From Nitrospinae bacterium AH_259_B05_G02_I21 (GTDB lineage Bacteria > JADFOP01), in NCBI GenBank assembly GCA_027717595.1, contig JALLOF010000057.1:1-7617 (forward strand): 7,617 nt of DNA, written 5' to 3'. Each line of letters begins with the position of its first letter. Position 1 is the stretch's first letter. The position numbers were made by a program, and so were the translations under genes. The notes below the pieces were generated by a model. The model was given only the letters and a program-made list of their open reading frames with translations. It was not told the origin of the DNA and ran no database searches. Shown here piece by piece: positions 5,822-7,617 of the stretch.

Positions 5822-5836
5822 GCGGGGTGACCCCGC
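5822..5836. promoter_or_regulatory. Perfect 15-bp palindrome at the LOR/SDH promoter
   Basis: GCGGGGT-G-ACCCCGC: seven-base arms around a single central base, so perfectly symmetric. It falls at or just past the predicted transcription start and about 55 bp before the ATG at 5769, the usual place for a repressor operator. As RNA the one-base loop is too tight for the full stem, so a DNA-binding site is more likely than a leader hairpin. Confidence 0.55.
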
Positions 5837-5841
5837 CCCTA

Positions 5842-5870
5842 TCTTTATAATATAGGTCTTTTGTTATCAA
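5842..5870 (-). promoter_or_regulatory. Promoter for the LOR/SDH-dihydrolase operon
   Basis: On the minus strand TTGATA (5865-5870) precedes an AT-rich block. Two -10 choices exist: TATAAA (5844-5849) with a short 15-base spacer, or TAAAGA (5842-5847) with a 17-base spacer. It lies between the alanine dehydrogenase stop and the LOR/SDH start, so the operon can be expressed on its own. Confidence 0.5.
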
Positions 5871-5926
5871 GGGCTCATCCGGTGCGGCTGTAAAATCTCA
5901 AATTGGCGGGACGCGAACAGAACCTT

Positions 5927-5946
5927 CCACAGCCAACCACAGCCAA
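5927..5946. repeat. 10-bp tandem duplication CCACAGCCAA x2
   Basis: Two perfect, directly adjacent copies of CCACAGCCAA in the gap after the alanine dehydrogenase stop. No function is apparent; it could be a replication-slippage product or a double protein-binding site. Confidence 0.6.
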
Positions 5947-5998
5947 ACTAATGAAGCTAGGGGATGCGGGCCGAGGTCGGGGCTTGGTATTTATTCTA

Positions 5999-7111
5999 TC
6001 AGTCGATTTCACTCAACGGCCGGCACTCGTAGTCCAGGCTTTCGGCCACGGCCGGGCAGGTGACGAAACCCCGGTGGAGGTTGAGGCCGAGGGCCAGGGC
6101 GGGATCCTCCTCCAAGGCACGCCGGACCCCTTTATTGGCCAAGGCCAGCACGTAAGGAAGAGTGGCATTGGTCAGGGCAAAAGTGGAAGTACGGGAGACA
6201 GCCCCAGGAATATTGGGCACGCAGTAGTGGATGACGTCCTCCTCCACGTAGACGGGATCGGAGTGAGAGGTGGGCCGGGATGTTTCCACGCAGCCTCCCT
6301 GGTCGATGGCCACGTCAACGACTACGCTCCCCGGCCGCATCGCCTGAAGCATCTCACGTGTGACGAGCACCGGGGCCTTCGCCCCTGGCACCAAAACGGC
6401 CCCAACCAACAGATCGGCGTCGGTGACAGCCTTAGCAACGCTCTGGCGGGTGGGGGTGAGGGTATGGACGTGACCGTGGAAGAGGTCCTCCAGGAAGCGG
6501 AGCCTATCCAGGTTGATGTCTACGATGAGGACGTCAGCCCCCAGGCCGTGGGCCACCTTGGCAGCGTTCATGCCGACGACTCCCCCACCCAGGATGGTAA
6601 CCTTGCCCGGCTCGACCCCGGCCACCCCCCCAAGGAGGACCCCGCTTCCGCCCCTGGTCTTCTCCAGAAGCCGAGCACCGACCTGGACGGCCATCTTGCC
6701 GGCCACCTCGCTCATTGGTTTTAGCAGGGGAAGGTGGCCATCTTCGGGCTGGACCGTCTCGTAGGCAATTGCGGTGGAGCCGCGCTCCAGGAGGGCGCGG
6801 GTGAGCTCGGGGTTGGGCGCCAAATGAAGATAGGTGAAAATGGCCTGGTCCTCTCTGAGGAAGCCGTACTCCTGAGGCAGCGGCTCCTTGACTTTGACGA
6901 CCAGCTCGGCCTCGGCGAATACAGACGAGGCGTCCGATCGCATCTCAGCACCAGCGGCCTCGTACTCCTCATCACCCAGGCCGCTGCCGACCCCAGCCTT
7001 TGTCTCCACCAGGACCGTGTGTCCGGTCGCCGCCAGCTCCTGTACCCCAGCAGGAGTGAGGCCGACCCGATACTCGTGGTCCTTTACCTCTTTGGTCACG
7101 CCGACAATCAT
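5999..7111 (-). CDS. ald: Alanine dehydrogenase
   Basis: 370 residues, the standard length of bacterial L-alanine dehydrogenase, which interconverts L-alanine and pyruvate plus ammonia with NAD(H) in the cytoplasm. It begins [20 protein letters not shown] with the substrate-binding Arg15. Lys75 in VKVKEP and His96 in YLHLAP are the expected catalytic residues. The nucleotide-binding loop GGGVVG (175-180) is followed by the ribose-binding Asp198. Asp270 lies in the conserved VDVAIDQGG stretch, and the C-terminal region has the usual [15 protein letters not shown]. The ATG at 7111 is chosen because family members start here. The frame is open to a TTG at 7162, but those 17 residues have no family similarity. 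The ribosome site (GGGAAG, about ten bases upstream) is only moderate. Lying upstream of the arginine/ornithine operon, it fits a role in ammonia and redox balance during amino-acid catabolism. Confidence 0.95.
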   Translation of the reverse strand: MIVGVTKEVKDHEYRVGLTPAGVQELAATGHTVLVETKAGVGSGLGDEEYEAAGAEMRSDASSVFAEAELVVKVKEPLPQEYGFLREDQAIFTYLHLAPNPELTRALLERGSTAIAYETVQPEDGHLPLLKPMSEVAGKMAVQVGARLLEKTRGGSGVLLGGVAGVEPGKVTILGGGVVGMNAAKVAHGLGADVLIVDINLDRLRFLEDLFHGHVHTLTPTRQSVAKAVTDADLLVGAVLVPGAKAPVLVTREMLQAMRPGSVVVDVAIDQGGCVETSRPTSHSDPVYVEEDVIHYCVPNIPGAVSRTSTFALTNATLPYVLALANKGVRRALEEDPALALGLNLHRGFVTCPAVAESLDYECRPLSEID

Positions 7112-7172
7112 CGGGTTTGGGCTTCCCATGAAAGGTAGGCTCAACCGAACTCCGGCCACCAACTAGTACTCG

Positions 7173-7184
7173 TGAGGCGCCTCA
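7173..7184. promoter_or_regulatory. 12-bp palindrome upstream of alanine dehydrogenase
   Basis: TGAGGCGCCTCA is a perfect palindrome about 62 bp before the ATG at 7111. It is a possible regulator-binding site. Its arms differ from the palindrome at 5822-5836, so the two sites do not suggest one shared regulator. Confidence 0.4.
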
Positions 7185-7296
7185 GAGGCTATCAAACCCT
7201 GAACGGAAAAGAAACCCATCCTTGTAGAGCTTCGTCATGGGTCGACCCCACCGGAACAAGCAAAGCCGTTTTATGAGAAGGGAATAGTAAGGTTCG

Positions 7297-7311
7297 ATTA
7301 TCCCAGGAAAT
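7297..7311 (-). repeat. Dispersed repeat copy 3 (core ATTATCCCAGGAAAT)
   Basis: Identical over 15 bases to 3468-3482, nearly 4 kb away. On the minus strand the preceding AACTTTTC box (rc of 7333-7340) and the GGTCAA-TT sequence further upstream align with copy 2 at nearly the same spacing, so the element is about 70 bp with conserved ends and a variable middle. Confidence 0.6.
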
Positions 7312-7413
7312 ATTAACTCGGACCTGCCAGCAGAAAAGTTCATACTTCAACAGAAATTGACCCTTTTCCCTACCTAACAAATTGTGACTCAAATTAGGAG
7401 TAGTGAGGGCAGC

Positions 7414-7617
7414 CTAAGCCCTGCAATTACGTGGTCCGAAGTGGTACTTGGGGCAGAAATGGTAGAGTTCTCTGCCCCAACCGCTCATCTCAAGGTGACT
7501 GGGCTGATGGTGGTGGCTGTCCCGGGCGTGATGGTGGGCCCGAGTCGCACGGTGGCCGTGGCCGGCGGGGCGGTCATGGTGTGGGCGGTCATTGATGCTG
7601 GCAAGAATTATCAGCGC
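7414..7617 (-). CDS. Histidine-rich C-terminal fragment, partial at window edge
   Basis: An open frame enters from the right edge and ends at a TAG (7414-7416), giving 67 residues without a start. It begins ALIILASIND, which could be the end of a membrane helix. A stretch with 11 His in about 32 residues follows (clusters PHHD, HGH, AHHH, SHHH, SHLE), then a tail ending YHFGPRNCRA with two Cys. Such His-rich segments occur in nickel, zinc or cobalt transporters and metallochaperones. It has the orientation of all the other genes. The opposite strand is also open in codon-aligned register from an ATG at 7459 to the edge (53 codons, Val/Gly/Ala-rich), so strand assignment is uncertain. I favour the minus strand because the frame continues past the plus-strand start and matches local gene direction. 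Confidence 0.45.
   Translation of the reverse strand, partial: ALIILASINDRPHHDRPAGHGHRATRAHHHARDSHHHQPSHLEMSGWGRELYHFCPKYHFGPRNCRA
7448..7480. repeat. 10-bp perfect inverted repeat
   Basis: TTGGGGCAGA (7448-7457) and TCTGCCCCAA (7471-7480) are perfect inverted copies around a 13-base loop. A stem this strong resembles a terminator, but neither strand has a T tract after it. It lies inside the His-rich minus frame, about 30-65 bases before its stop. Confidence 0.6.

Larger units (their letters stand above)
7112..7413. other. Intergenic region upstream of alanine dehydrogenase
   Basis: About 300 bp with no supported gene. It holds a perfect 12-bp palindrome (7173-7184), a 10-bp palindrome GGGTCGACCC (7239-7248) and the third copy of the dispersed repeat. 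A 66-codon minus frame across 7192-7392 starts with TTG, has no ribosome site and lacks the codon bias of the neighbouring genes. I cannot place a convincing promoter for alanine dehydrogenase here. Confidence 0.55.

Noticed and set aside
5903-6724. Long open plus-strand frame opposite alanine dehydrogenase
   Set aside because: Antisense shadow of a well-supported gene in GC-rich DNA; no start signals and no domain.
7192-7392. 66-codon minus-strand frame starting with TTG
   Set aside because: No ribosome binding site, weak codon bias compared with neighbours, no recognisable domain, and it spans the dispersed repeat.

Overview
The window is 7.6 kb of GC-rich, densely coded DNA. Every gene I can support lies on the minus strand. 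It looks bacterial: starts are preceded by AAGGAGG-type ribosome binding sites, several intergenic gaps carry TTGACA/TATAAT-like promoters with 17-bp spacers, and GTG and TTG starts are used alongside ATG. The gene content (ArgZ/AgrE-like arginine enzymes, alanine dehydrogenase, a MoxR-type ATPase with a VWA domain, a YHS metal-binding protein) would fit an anaerobic or thermophilic Bacillota/Chloroflexota-like bacterium. That assignment is inference; nothing in the sequence fixes the taxon.

Layout in transcription order (high to low coordinates). A histidine-rich C-terminal gene fragment enters from the right edge and stops at 7414. After an intergenic gap with a palindrome and one copy of a dispersed repeat comes alanine dehydrogenase (5999-7111). 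A 229-bp gap with a promoter and a perfect 15-bp palindrome leads into a two-gene operon: a LOR/SDH-family ornithine cyclodeaminase-type protein (4531-5769), then an arginine dihydrolase/amidinotransferase-fold protein (3714-4526), with only 4 bp between them. In cyanobacteria these two activities form one fused protein (ArgZ/AgrE); here they are separate genes in the reverse order. The predicted flow is arginine to ornithine plus ammonia, then ornithine to proline plus ammonia. Alanine dehydrogenase would add pyruvate/alanine interconversion coupled to ammonia and NADH.

A 600-bp mostly non-coding stretch (3111-3713) follows. It holds two copies of the same dispersed repeat (a third is near 7300), a potential nested hairpin, and the promoter and inverted repeat in front of a 55-residue YHS protein (2943-3110). 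Next is a MoxR-type AAA+ ATPase whose reading frame shifts at a seven-G run (2109-2115) directly into a C-terminal region with a VWA domain. Restored, it would be one protein of about 662 residues (847-2836). Beyond it is a 52-residue zinc-ribbon protein (513-671) with its own strong promoter and ribosome binding site. The left edge holds a truncated PAS-domain N-terminus (67-303) that runs, in another frame, into a metallo-beta-lactamase-fold fragment (1-85).

Two apparent frame changes in G runs within one window raise the possibility of base-calling or assembly indels. They should be settled before either is treated as biology. The most notable content is the split ArgZ/AgrE pair, the AAA-VWA frameshift fusion, the unlisted zinc-ribbon gene, and the repeat family in the gaps.
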